Positions 11,733-22,226 of a stretch of DNA of 64,000 bases are shown here, piece by piece; the first letter of the stretch is position 1, and every line of letters starts with the position of its first letter. The translations under genes were made by a program, and so were the position numbers. The notes under the pieces are model-generated. The model had not been told where the DNA came from. It did no database searches and was given only the letters and a program-made list of their open reading frames with translations. Origin of the DNA: Euwallacea fornicatus (taxonomy: Eukaryota > Arthropoda > Insecta > Coleoptera > Curculionidae). The DNA is taken from the NCBI RefSeq assembly GCF_040115645.1, contig NC_089546.1, positions 2,763,001 through 2,827,000 on the forward strand, written 5' to 3'.

Positions 11733-12938
11733 AATGTTTTATTTTTTTCCCTAGGTGCATTTCGATCCAGCCCAACCCACTTACTCTGCATTGAAGCGCA
11801 TGAACTACCCCTCTCGCTCAGAAGGCAGCAACTGACGCTAGCATATTATGCCCGAATCATGGCATGCCCGAAAAATCCGACTTCCAGACTCTTTAATATG
11901 CAAACGCCATTAGAACCCGCCGGCAAACACCCACTCTCTGTACCCCAAATTCTATGTGGACTATTGGAAGATGTCGAATACCAATCAACAAATACTAGCT
12001 ATCTCCCAATGACTCCCCCCTGGACGAAAATCATCCCATATACCCACCAATCCCTCTTACACCATGGCAAAAAAGAAGCATCACCTTCTGACGTCAATCA
12101 ATCATTTATGCAAAGCATGCATACAATCAAGCCCAATATCACCATCTTCACTGACGCCTCGAAAAATGAACAAGGAGTAGGCTGTGCGGCCATAAAATCA
12201 AATAACATATTGTGGTCTTCCACCCTGCCCAAATACTGTAGCATCCACACCGGAGAACTTTATGTAATCCTTCAGGCCTTAAAAACTGTAAACGAAGTAG
12301 GTCAAGTAATAGGTATTTGTACAGACTCCTTGTTGGCCCTGCATTCCATTAAGAACCCATTCTCTACAAACGGACTGGTGCAAGAAATCCACGACATATG
12401 TCAAGTCCTCAACACATATCACAGCGAAATCCATATAATTTGGATCCCATCTCACAGAAGTATCCCAGGAAATGAACAAGCTGACCTAGCTGCGAAAGAT
12501 GCTATCGCCAGAAAATCTCCAACAGCTGAAATATCATCCCCTGGTGACCTAATAAGTCACTTCAAACAATCAGTCAGAACCAAATGGCTGGACACCTGGA
12601 ATCAATCAAACCCGGAACTGGCACAGACAGGAAGCACAAGATCACCACCCAACAACTCATCGCTAAATAGGAAAGATACCATAATCATCAGAAGGCTCAG
12701 AATAGGTCACACCAGAGTAACACATGGCTTCCTTATGACAAGAGAGGCGCCCCCTAACTGCATAACCTGTAATACACCACTTTCATGCGAGCACATCTTG
12801 ATAATTTGCCCCCAATATAGCCAATGCCGAACCCTACATAGAATAAAACCGGATCTACGAGAGAATCTCAGCACGATAGAAAATCAAAGAAACGTCATTG
12901 ACTTTCTAAAAGACATTGATATATATAATTGTATATAG
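11724..12938 (+). CDS. LINE ORF2 3' part: RT tail, RNase H, C-terminal zinc-knuckle-like motif
   Basis: The 404-codon open frame has its first seven or eight codons in flanking DNA. Element-derived sequence begins near LGAFRSSPTHLLCIEAHE, the conserved stretch after the reverse transcriptase palm. RNase H spans about residues 138-262, with catalytic residues visible as D144 (FTDAS), E178 (TGELY), D201 (CTDS) and D254 (NEQADLA), plus H244 in WIPSHRSIPGN. A CX2CX7HX4C motif (C346, C349, H357, C362) follows, as usual at the C-terminus of such proteins. RNase H would remove template RNA during target-primed reverse transcription. Fingers, palm and endonuclease are absent, so it cannot retrotranspose. 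The natural stop is kept and no frameshift is seen. The initiating ATG at 11,724 is accidental. Confidence 0.9.
   Translation: MHNNVLFFSLGAFRSSPTHLLCIEAHELPLSLRRQQLTLAYYARIMACPKNPTSRLFNMQTPLEPAGKHPLSVPQILCGLLEDVEYQSTNTSYLPMTPPWTKIIPYTHQSLLHHGKKEASPSDVNQSFMQSMHTIKPNITIFTDASKNEQGVGCAAIKSNNILWSSTLPKYCSIHTGELYVILQALKTVNEVGQVIGICTDSLLALHSIKNPFSTNGLVQEIHDICQVLNTYHSEIHIIWIPSHRSIPGNEQADLAAKDAIARKSPTAEISSPGDLISHFKQSVRTKWLDTWNQSNPELAQTGSTRSPPNNSSLNRKDTIIIRRLRIGHTRVTHGFLMTREAPPNCITCNTPLSCEHILIICPQYSQCRTLHRIKPDLRENLSTIENQRNVIDFLKDIDIYNCI
11733..11745. repeat. 5' target-site duplication of the LINE
   Basis: aatgttttatttt; an identical 13-mer follows the A-rich tail at 13,038-13,050. Confidence 0.8.
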
Positions 12939-13037
12939 TGTAAGTTACAGATTATGTAAAACACCGTACCGAGTGCCAATGACCAACGCAGTCGAGGCAC
13001 TATAATATCAAATAAAAAAAAATAATAATAAAAAAAA
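11746..13037 (+). mobile_element. 5'-truncated non-LTR retrotransposon (RNase H-bearing, I/R1/Jockey-like)
   Basis: A 1.29-kb insertion bounded by 13-base direct repeats. It starts inside the reverse transcriptase C-terminal region, the usual result of incomplete target-primed reverse transcription. It continues through RNase H and a zinc-knuckle-like motif to a short 3' untranslated region and an AATAAT/A-rich tail (about 13,008-13,037). The perfect duplication and uninterrupted frame indicate a comparatively recent insertion in a window otherwise full of fossils. Confidence 0.85.
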
Positions 13038-13050
13038 AATGTTTTATTTT
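13038..13050. repeat. 3' target-site duplication of the LINE
   Basis: Exact copy of the 13-mer at 11,733-11,745, directly after the A-rich tail. Confidence 0.8.
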
Positions 13051-13127
13051 GTTGATGGGAAAAGGCGAATATTCAATAATTTGTATAACTAGTTAGAATT
13101 ATCGACTTCAATCTTAAATCACTCCAA

Positions 13128-13490
13128 CAGGGTTTCGACCTAGCCACCTTCTCTTATAAAAGTTCTTATCATTCTTTTACCACATTTCCTTAATACGTTA
13201 ATTACCACATTTGGCATAATTTCCTGACATACTTCGGAAATAATTCACTCCAAATGGTCAGCATTTTAAAACAACCTATGCTAGTTTTCAGTAACCTCCT
13301 AAGAAATAATCCATAGGGGTTAGGTCGGGAGATCTTACGGGCCAAGGAGTATTTGAGTCTGTGCGAGTTGCTTTTCCATTGAAAATACATTGAAGATGCC
13401 GTCTAATAGTTAACGTATTGCGGCATGAAGCGTTGTTTTTTTGGAACCAAATTTTCTGACGTTCCCGTAAGGGTTAAATGTTCTGACACA
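13128..13490 (-). pseudogene. DUF4817/DDE_3-type transposase, C-terminal fragment reaching the element terminus
   Basis: On the minus strand: an IWFQKNNAS block (about 13,460-13,430) resembling IWFQQDGAS around the second catalytic aspartate; SLARKISRPNPYGLFLRRL (about 13,360-13,300), a degraded version of WPARSPDLTPMDFFLWGYL; then PNVVINVLRKCGKRMIRTF to about 13,160, matching the C-terminal helix of the family. The frame runs almost into the terminus at 13,128, which reads cagggtttcg on the plus strand. No partner terminus was found to the right, so this is a one-ended remnant. Confidence 0.6.
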
Positions 13491-16400
13491 CATGAAACTT
13501 CCCTGTGAAAGAACGATTAAATAATTTAAGTGTTTGCATCTAAACAATTTTAAATTAAATGTTTCACTTAAATTTAATTTAAAATAATGTAATAATAAAA
13601 ATGTTTACTAAAATTTCTATTTTTAAGAAAGTTGGTATGCAACTTCAAAAATGTGATGTCTGATTATTTTATATTGGGTTTAAGACCTTGAAGCACTTTT
13701 TTAAGTAATATTTTTTTAAAGTTTTTTTTTACGAAAAAATACATTTTTTTCGTAAAGTTAATAATAATAGTTAATAATAAAAGTTTCCCACAGGACTGAA
13801 CAACCGAATGCACCTATCTCCTCTTTATTCTCCTAAATTCAAGTGAATCTCTCCTGGCAGCAAATAGTACACTTCTCTCCAAATCTAATCGTGAGACCTA
13901 GCTTAAGACGTCACTGTGAGAAAATCTCAGTTCCTTTATCACTAACTTTTTCGAGATTTTCTCGTTGTATTAAAGGAAGGATGTGGCTATAACTGCTTAC
14001 TGTTGTGAAATCCGTATTGAGCAATATAGAAAACGTACAAAACCTCAGTGTTATGTTAAAGTATCTTCCACCTCTAATATTGTTAACCGAATTTAAGCTA
14101 AAGCGAGCTCGTACATCGAATTAATTATCCTGAAGTATATGGAAGGCTGGAATTTTCATTATCTAAAGTGCGTTATTATAATTAGGGTCTAAGAGCATTC
14201 GGTATACATTTTAATTAGCCTCTTATTAATTTCGCAAAAGGCATATCAGCAGGCCCCGTTTAAGAATTTACGACTAATTGGTATTAATGGCTGGGCCTGG
14301 TTGCAAATTTCACATCAGCGTTGCCATATTTCACGGATATTTATCGAGCCAAAAACATTTTGACATTTCGCTTGGTTTGGAAGGCACTTCAAAGACAGGG
14401 ACAACCATTGTATTCGACCATTTTATACAAATCCGAATCACACACGTTCCGAATGAACGCTATCTCTGGTGAATGCTTTAAATATGTTAAAGAGGCCATT
14501 ATCCGAACGCCTATCAATTTATCTCCAAACGTTTCAAATTAGAGAGGCCACAATGCTCTCCTGTCCCCCATGTAAACAGGTAGGGCGAAAAGGGTTGGAA
14601 ACGAGTAATGAATGTGTAAAGATTTGATTTTGGGTTCCCGTTATTAATGACGGTGCTTTTTCCAGCTTTTTTTTAATTCTCTTTGAAGTTCGTAAATTTT
14701 ATCGCTGTCGGACATCTTCAGTTATCTGCCACTGACAATTTATAGTCAGCTATAGAGCTGATCTATTTGCCTAAATACCATTTGCATTTCGAGATTGCTT
14801 TTAAGGCAAAAACTTGTCTCGCGAAGTAAGGAGAATTACTTAACTTTTTTTGGTATCTAAAGTGATAAAGTACCTCACTTGGAACAGACGAGGCGTGGCT
14901 GCAGCCTGGCTATTCAGGTTAGGTTATAAATTTCTTTAATAATTAGCATGCATGGGAAGTTATTATAGGCAATATTGACGCCCTCTTAATACCCAAACGC
15001 AAGACACTTGATTTTTTACCATTAAAGATGGTTCAGGAAAAGTCTTCTATAAAGCGAAGAATTCGCAGGCCTCTCAATAAAGATCTATTTACATTGAAAT
15101 GAGGAATTGCCTAAATGTAGACCCGAATCAATTTGTTAAAAAAAAAATAATAAAACCCGGCGCTTTTTTGAGCCCCAAAAGGGCGAACCTTCGCGCGATC
15201 GACAACCCAAATTCTTAGCTTTAAGACACGTATTCCACAAGGAACAGAAAGTCTTTCTGCCACGTCTAAGGGTTTCTCCAATTATTCCCTCGAACAGTTG
15301 ATTGCATTTCCATTTGTAATGAAGACAAATTGGAGTATTAAAACTTAGCCCGATAGTTTCAAAGATTTATTTTATATGGAAAGTTTTGAAGGAACTTGTT
15401 GGCTTTTGTGTTCACTCGTGGGGATTATTTATTTCAGTTTCCATTTCCAAATCTTCGTCGAACTTGAACGAGCTTGGGGAGATTACACTCAGTTCGCCAA
15501 CAGTCTGAAGGGGTTCGCCTTCGGGTGTCTGATGGTAAACATTAGAATGAGTTATTTCGTTCTCAGACCAACAGTAATAAACGACGAAACAGGCCAGTTT
15601 TAATGGGACAGCTAAAAATTCATAGATTATTCAACAGAAAGTACAATGTACGGAATCTACTCTAACTGTATAAATAAATGAGTAGATTTGTAGTAAGTTC
15701 TCCACATTACAAATCCAAGTGGCATTCCTCGGGGAAAACGCCGTTACAATAAATTGCATGTATGCTGGAATCATAAATATTTGACTATCATTCCTTCACT
15801 CAACTTCGGTGATATGGCCAGGTTTGTTTTCCTTTATTGTAAGGGGGAATTTTCGCTATGATTTCAATTTTAACAAAAAGTAATTTGGATGACTGGAGCG
15901 AATTGTTTAAGAGTACAACATCACTGTTATTCGACCTAGGAATTCAAAATTGCAGAGAATGAAGAAACATTTTACATGAAGGGAATAAAAGACCTTCTAA
16001 AACAATCGTGAAATCAAACGGTTTATATGCGCCTGATCAAAAAATAACATATTCTATAAGGAACTAAAAAAAATCTTCTAAAAGTGACTCGTTTGGCTTT
16101 AGAAACAAATATTTGGATGGTCCTAACAATACAGGAGTGGAGCATGACCCACCAGAGGTAGCCGTCAAGGGTCCTTTGATGGGCTCGTCAAGGGTATACT
16201 AACTTGGTAACAAATAAATGGTTTCACCAAGTCACCGAGAAATTTTAAGGTCTCTAGGTCTTCCATTGCGACAGAGCAGACTCGATCATTAATTGCATTA
16301 CATTCTTCAGACATTCTGATATATCATAATTCTGCATCTATAATAGTCAAGATAGCTTCGAAACCTCAGATATTTATTAAGGTTTTACGTTGCTTCTAGG

Positions 16401-17257
16401 AAAAACTTCATGTTTCTTCGATTGCTGCCTCAACTACTTTCATAGTTGCCTTGTTTCAGAACCCTTCAAAGCGGGTACTTTAAAACAAATATATTTGCAG
16501 AGCGGTAGATACGTTTTTGTCCAAAGCAGTACCGTTGTAGTTTCCATCCGAAACTGCCAAAAGACTGCGTGAAGCCTTGCTTAGTTGAAGAAATTAAGAA
16601 GATTAACTCTTCAGGCTCGCTTTTTAACCACAGAAAATTCATAGCGCCGTTCAAAACTTGACAGGATAAGTTCACGCAGTTTCTCTAGATCAAAAAACAA
16701 TAGTAAAGCCGTTCAAGACTTTTTTATTTTGAGTCTATACTCTTCTTCCAGATCCCTGAAGAGACTTCATGGAAAATTCTAACCATATCTAAAAGTTTCC
16801 CCCCAAAGTTTTATAACAAGTTTTCCATACAAATCTCTTAAAGCTCAGGAGACTTTAGAAGGAATTAAAAAAAAACTGAATTGCGAACTTTCTTTTCGTT
16901 TCCCAAATCAATTTTTTTCACTACTCGTGGGACCCCTCCTCCTCCACAAAAAGGGTTCCCCTTTTTTATCCTAATTCGTGTAAGATTCCGTCCGGAAAAG
17001 AAAGCTAAAAGCAAATCTACAAAGGAGCTGAAATGAACAAAGTCCTAATTTTCTTAATTTTATAGCTTGAACAAGGAATTCGAATTCCTGAAACATGATA
17101 ATCGGTATTCTATTAACTGAGAATGAAGCTACCGAAGGTGTTGGCCAACCAACATTTTTTCAGCAAATCCAACCTACGGTGTCCCAAAAATAAGACCAGT
17201 GACTTTCTTCAGTTTCTACTAATATACGGGGCGTTTTTATTCAAAATATGCCAGAAA
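13491..17257. other. No recognisable gene in 3.8 kb; small hairpin at 13,728-13,756
   Basis: Contains a perfect 12-bp A/T hairpin (tttacgaaaaaa and its complement, 13,728-13,756) followed by two TAATAATAA-type units. Frames at 14,278-14,542 and 16,390-16,675 are unrecognised. A candidate reading frame at 15,376-15,603 is listed separately. The rest is plain AT-rich sequence. Confidence 0.5.
15376..15603 (+). other. Unrecognised 75-codon frame with hydrophobic N-terminal segment (possible host exon)
   Basis: Starts MESFEGTCWLLCSLVGII with a hydrophobic stretch at about residues 8-28. It continues FVELERAWGDYTQFANSL and a second hydrophobic patch. The layout faintly recalls one membrane-span pair of an insect chemoreceptor, but no diagnostic motif is present and no neighbouring exon was found. 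A weak GT donor could lie at aca|gtaata near 15,570. I do not assign a function; chance is the simpler explanation. Confidence 0.2.
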
Positions 17258-18747
17258 TAGCTGCGGACAAAAGTATGGAATAATTTTAAGGAAAATGCTT
17301 CTTGGTTAATCATTCATGCTTTTGCCCTCAAAGTTTATGGGTAAGGTAAATGTTATTGAATTTATCATGTGATATTTGCCTTAGGAATGTTGTTTTCAAA
17401 AATGATATTGTTAAACCCAATTTTTTTTGCTCGACAATAGTGGAGAATACTATGTAGTTCTGTTATCTAGACGGGCATTCTCAGTGATTCGGTGTGATTT
17501 TATGGTGAATTTTATACGTGTCATGGCAAAAAAAAAATATTTTTCTACCAAAAAGAAATTGCAAATACTTTGAAAATTAGTCAAGGGGCTGTTTCCAAAA
17601 TCCTTTAAAAAAAAGAACACTGTTGAAGGTGTAAAAAAATGTTGTAAAAATGCAAAAACCTCAACGTCCAACAAAAATAAATATTGTTAGTGATCGATGA
17701 ATAAAAAAAATCAACTGAACATCCTCGAAAGCCATCTGGGGTTATTCAGAAGGAAATTTGCAACAATATCAACAATGCTATAACTTATCGAACTGTAAGT
17801 CGTCAGTTGTGTGAAATGGGCTTGGTGGGAAGGATTGCAGTGAAGAAACCATTCATTTTTAAAAAGAGTAAAAAGCAAGAATAAAATTGTCTCAGGAAAA
17901 TTTATTCTAGCTTCCTTCAAAGTGGCGCACTGTTGTTTTTAGTGATGAAACTAAAATGAAACGTTTTGATTCGGATGGGAAAATTTATGTTCGACGGCCG
18001 TTTGAGTTGGGCTTCTCGATCTTAAGTATCGAAAACCAACAGTCGAAAATAGTGATGTTACACAACAGTTGTAACGGCGTGGGAATGTTTTTTTTGCGAT
18101 CCGGCATTGGACCATTGGTCAAAATTGACGGAATTATGGATTGGTATAAAGGGATTATCGAGCAACATATGATACCATTTGCAGTCGATGCCACTAATAC
18201 GGCGTTTTTACCATAACGACGACCCAAAATATTCATCCCATCTAGTTAAAAATCGGCCGGTAGAGCATCAAATTGCGGGCTTAGAGTGGCCGTCTCATTT
18301 ACCGGGTTCAAATGTGATTGAGCATATCTCGAAACACCTGAGACGAAAAATTAGAGACAAGAATGTGTCTAATCAAGATGAATTGTGGAAAACGCTGCAC
18401 GATAAATTGTTGAAAATTCCCATTTCTATCTGCAAAAACCTAGTCGACACAATGAAATGTCGATATCACGCTGTTGTAAATCCACAAGGATATGCTATTA
18501 AATATTAATTTACTTAATGTTCCGATTGGTTTTTAATAAAATCTGCAAAGTATTTAATATTTTTGTCCAGATTGGATTATTATTTTTCATTATTTAACAT
18601 GCGTAGAAGTGCTTTCAACATTTTTTGCCGATAATACTATTGAAAATATTCTTGGGTTTTTGCATCACATGTTTATTTATTGATAATCAATATTTCGATG
18701 TGAAATCACTATAAGTTTGGAACGTTCCACACTTTTGGCCACCACCA
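17258..18747 (+). mobile_element. Tc1-like element, family copy A
   Basis: The left end at about 17,258 reads ctgcggacaaaagtatgg. The right end near 18,747 reads ggtggccaaaagtgtgg on the minus strand. Both boundaries are supported by collinear alignment with copy B at 39,754-41,288, which is similar from end to end including the non-coding flanks. The length of about 1.49 kb is normal for Tc1. The right end merges with a CCA-repeat and an A-tailed retroposon. Confidence 0.75.
17515..18508 (+). pseudogene. Tc1-like transposase fossil (copy A)
   Basis: The N-terminal part is recognisable as EIANTLKISQGAVSKIL (about 17,555-17,605), the helix-turn-helix, though split by stops. From about 17,935 a good frame gives VFSDETKMKRFDSDGKIYV (first catalytic region), RSGIGPLVKIDGIMDWYKG and IIEQHMIPFA. 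A frameshift near 18,210 moves the reading to HNDDPKYSSHLVKNR (second catalytic aspartate), then LEWPSHLPGSNVIEHISKH, where the third catalytic block SPDLNPIEH is damaged. It ends AVVNPQGYAIKY with a stop at 18,508. The order and C-terminus are those of a Tc1 transposase. It is inactive because of the shift and N-terminal stops. Confidence 0.8.
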
Positions 18748-18903
18748 CCACCATCAGGTCCTGCGGTGTAAAAATGAAAAACAACCCGCAGTCCTCACCC
18801 AGCAGATCGTGGTCCGAGACTCGTGGTGATGACGTCGACCTTTTCTTGGCTCTGGCGGAGCCCTTTCCCTTCCGTATTTCTTGATTTCAATGCGTGGCTT
18901 CTC

Positions 18904-18935
<32 letters not shown>

Positions 18936-18936
18936 T
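18748..18936 (+). mobile_element. Retroposon 3' end with A29 tail (LINE 3' end or SINE)
   Basis: A GC-richer block (about 18,758-18,900) ends in 29 consecutive A at 18,908-18,936, the mark of reverse-transcribed RNA in plus orientation. It starts about where Tc1 copy A ends. An 8-mer, cacttttg, occurs just before (18,730-18,737) and shortly after (18,946 on), but not flush with the tail, so the target duplication is uncertain. No frame in the block is recognisable; it could be a LINE 3' untranslated region. The unbroken A tail suggests a young insertion. Confidence 0.55.
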
Positions 18937-20274
18937 GTAGAACTCACTTTTGTTCTGTTGGTATAACACGTTTCTTGCAAAAATTCCCTCATAATAAATT
19001 TATAACGAACATTCCGGATATTGGCATCGGACCGTATGTATTCGACGTACCTACATAAATGATTTAGACTGTATTACTCCGGTTACATTACCGGCGGTTA
19101 CATTTGTTTGAGTTGGCGAGCGGCAAAAATTGCATTAGGCAAATGGCAACGTTTTGCGAGGTCGCCGGAGAAAAATGGACGTGGACCATCCGTGATTTGA
19201 AAAATATCTGTTGCTACGGCGTAGATAATACCGTAGTTTGAAAAATTGCCACTGCTGTCCAGTTTATTTATTTATCCGGTGAAATTTTCTCTCTATGGTC
19301 GCTGTCGGGGTGTTAATTTCCACGTGACATTTTTATAAAAGCTTTATATTACCAAGGGCTCGGTTTATTTGTTTGGGCAACGCTTTAAACCTTCGCAATA
19401 CTGGTTTTATGGCGATTATTAAATTCGTTTTAACTTCCTTTTACATGAAGGATACAAAGGGATTTCTATAATTCGCTCTAGCAGGACGATCGAATCATAG
19501 TTTGGGAAGTTAACACCTGCAAACGAAGCACATCAAATTTTTCTCCCTAACAATATGATTGATCTCACTAGGGACTGACATTCGGTTATCCATCACAGCT
19601 GATTAAACGCTCTGTCTGGCGATATGTTGCAGGATTATCGAGTAATATCTGGCCTAATGCATTTTTTATGGGACTGACCAGGCAAGTTTATATGGGGCTC
19701 TGTTTAACGAGATTTGTGTTACGAATTGTTTCCGAATGTAAGAAAGTTGGAGGGAATGTCGGCGATTGAGTCTTTAGGAACAGAAAGTTTCCCACTAACA
19801 AGACTGTAAATTCATGCTGTGAAGGAATTGGGAACCAAGCCCAAGACTGATTATAAAGTTATGACATTGAAAAACTGCCTGTTGAGTCTTACCTTTCATC
19901 GGCAAGTTGTTGATTAAGAAGTGTCCAGCGTGGTGGAGGCACTCCCCCTAATAATCCGAGATAACGTGGGATTCGCTGAAACAAGTGAGTAAAATTTCTT
20001 TAGTTAAAAAGCTGTGTAAATTTTGTGTAATTAAAATGGCTCCCTATTAGGGGACTAATGTGAATATACACTCTCGCGCATACAATTAGGGTTAGTTAAA
20101 AAATTCCTCCTAACTTGTATAAACACGTCCCAGAAGGCAATTTTCCAGATTAGGGTGACTCCTCTTCAAAAACGGTCTCAAACAATAATGACATGTCTCG
20201 ACGAACGTTCCACAAAAAAGCGACCCCGTGAAAAAATTCCTGAAATGCATTTTTCCGTTCTGTATCTTTACCTA
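18937..20274. other. No recognisable gene
   Basis: Ordinary AT-rich sequence. The segment 19,957-19,982 (gagataacgtgggattcgct) resembles the 3' end of the LINE fragment at 22,227-22,252 and may be a tiny relic of the same family. Confidence 0.45.
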
Positions 20275-20276
20275 TA

Positions 20277-20899
20277 CAGGGTGAGTCGGGAGGATCGTGC
20301 CAAACTTCAGGAGCGTGTTGTACATGAAAAATAAATGTAAAAAAACTCAAATGTTGTTATCCGATTTTCGTTTGTTTACAAGTTATAGCGTAAATAAAAT
20401 TTAAACATAAAATTTAAAAAAATTATAAATTTCATAAGAAATTCCATAAATTAACGTTTGGATATCATAGTAAATGTCCAAAAAAAATGCCATTAACTTC
20501 TAAACATTTTCGGCTTCGTCTATGAAGAGCATTCGTTGCGCTCCTGATTGTTTCATGTCTTTCTTTAATAGCAGCTGCAGCATTTCTAATGCGTTGAATT
20601 AGTACATCTTGAGTGTCCACTTTTATTCTGTACACTTCAGTTTTAAACCAACCCCACAAACAATAGTCTAGTGGTGTGAGGTCTGGAAACCTTGGAGGCC
20701 AACTAATAGGGCCACCACGACCAATCCAACGTCCAAAAAAGGTACGTTTATGGTAAATAGAATCCTAGTTAAAAAAAATTATTTACGCTATAACTTGTAC
20801 ACAAACGAAAATCGGATAACAACATTTGAGTTTTTTTACATTTATTTTTCATGTGCAACACGCTCCTGAAGTTTGGGACGATCCTCCCGACTCACCCTG
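20277..20899 (-). mobile_element. Deletion derivative of a DUF4817-type transposon with 121-bp inverted repeats
   Basis: Perfectly bounded: TA at 20,275-20,276 and 20,900-20,901, with inverted repeats at 20,277-20,397 and 20,779-20,899 starting cagggtgagtcgggagga. I count three mismatches in 121 bases, the best-preserved repeat pair in the window. Between them lies only the 3' end of a transposase gene. The element is 623 bases, non-autonomous, and by repeat identity the most recently active of its class here. Confidence 0.9.
20465..20760 (-). pseudogene. DUF4817/DDE_3-type transposase, intact C-terminal ~95 codons
   Basis: Uninterrupted minus-strand frame from about 20,760 to the stop at 20,465. 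It opens RTFFGRWIGRGGPISWPP, then FPDLTPLDYCLWGWFKTEV (third catalytic region), QRIRNAAAAIKERHE and CLEVNGIFFGHLL. This is the family's C-terminal third, normally the last ~100 residues of a ~350-residue protein. Everything upstream, including the helix-turn-helix and the first two catalytic residues, was removed when the non-autonomous derivative formed. It sits between the 121-bp inverted repeats and presumably moves only with transposase from elsewhere. The frame is probably intact because the copy is young, not because the fragment has a function. Confidence 0.8.
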
Positions 20900-20952
20900 T
20901 ATATTGCAACTTCTACGACTGGTTTCACTACGACTGTCACTTTCTTCTTTCG

Positions 20953-21999
20953 TTAAAATGCCCATGAATCTCTGTCATTGAGACAGGAATTATGGCGGCT
21001 ACAAAAGTTGGTCACCGACATCGCGAAGATACTAAGACCCATAGAGTAAATGTATCTAGTTTGCAAGGAGCGCTTCAACAGTATGAAGAGAGTGAGCTGC
21101 TCACTCGAAGACCCAGATTGGGACGAGGAAGAGCTAGAAAAGTTAAAGATGACCGCTCTCTCCTCTCTATGGCTTTGAGGAATCGAACCACTACAGCTAT
21201 TTCCCTTAAGACTCGTCTGCGAGAAATGAGAAATGTAAAAGGAAGTGAGTGGACCGTGAGGAGGCGATTTCATGTTGCTAAATTATGCTCTTGATCTAGA
21301 GTTTGAGGGCTTCCACTTTCTTGTGAGCACCGGATGAATATGTTGAATGTTGCACGAAAGCATTTGGCTTGAACGATAATATATTGCGATCGCGTATTAT
21401 TTTGCGATGAATATCGATTTTCTCTTACGTGCTCAGAGAGAAGTATGAGAGTGTAGCGGAGATCAGATGAGAGGTATAACTAAGCGTATATTGTTAAACG
21501 GCTTTCATTTGGTAGAGGCTCAATTATGGTTTGAAGAGAAATTTCTTTTGAAGTTCGTATGGAGTTAGTCTTCATCCTAAACGAGACTCCGAATGCCTAC
21601 AGGTATCTGACAGAGATTCGAAAAGCCATGTTGTACTGTTTGTAGTCATTCTTGGAGAGAAATACATGATGATGCACGGTCCCACGCTGCTCGCGTAGCT
21701 TCCGCTTTCTTGACGGGCTCTAAATCGTACGATTGACCTAACGAGCTTGAACTCCGGATTTGAAGTCGATAGAGCATGTTTGGGATGAGATAAAGAAAAG
21801 CTTACAGAGACATATGGGTGCTCCTAGAAATTTCAGAGAACTTTGCGAGTTGCTGGTGCAGGAATGGAACAATCTTCCGCAGGATGTGTTGCAAAACCCG
21901 ATTCGAAGCATGCCTCGTCGTCTGCACGCTCTTATCACCGCTAGAGGAGGAAACGCTGGGTGCTCAAGTCCGCAAAAAAAACCTTCGTCTTCGGGATAA
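20953..21999 (+). pseudogene. Tc1-like transposase fossil
   Basis: An N-terminal open frame (20,992-21,294) carries RRPRLGRGRARKVKDDRS and NRTTTAISLKTRLREM, the second helix-turn-helix and basic linker of Tc1 proteins, with VRRRFHVAKL closing the domain. The middle (21,300-21,760) is broken but keeps an FGRGSIMV-like version of FGGGSVMVW (about 21,505) and RMELVFILNETPNAYRYL. The C-terminal part resumes at about 21,760: SIEHVWDEIKKSLQRHMG, FRELCELLVQEWNNLPQ, and NPIRSMPRRLHALITARGG. It belongs to a Tc1 lineage different from the other copies here. Inverted repeats were not located; the left one would lie close to the end of the neighbouring non-autonomous element. Confidence 0.8.
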
Positions 22000-22226
22000 A
22001 TGCGTGTATGCAATTTTATTGTTTTTATTATAATAAATTTTGCAGCGAAAACAGAAATTCCTTTTGATTCGAGCAATCACGACAAAATCACCGTTAAAAG
22101 TTAGTAAATTATTTTACAGATGAAAAAACACTGATTCAACCATCAGCTATTATAATAATAATGCAAAAGACGAGGTTTTTTCACGAGGTAAAAATCTTCG
22201 AAAGGCAACCAGCCTGTTGTTCTGGT

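Noticed and set aside
11724..11752. T-rich stretch ending ccctag, resembling a splice acceptor before the LINE frame
   Set aside because: It lies at the junction of the target duplication and the truncated LINE; the resemblance is fortuitous.
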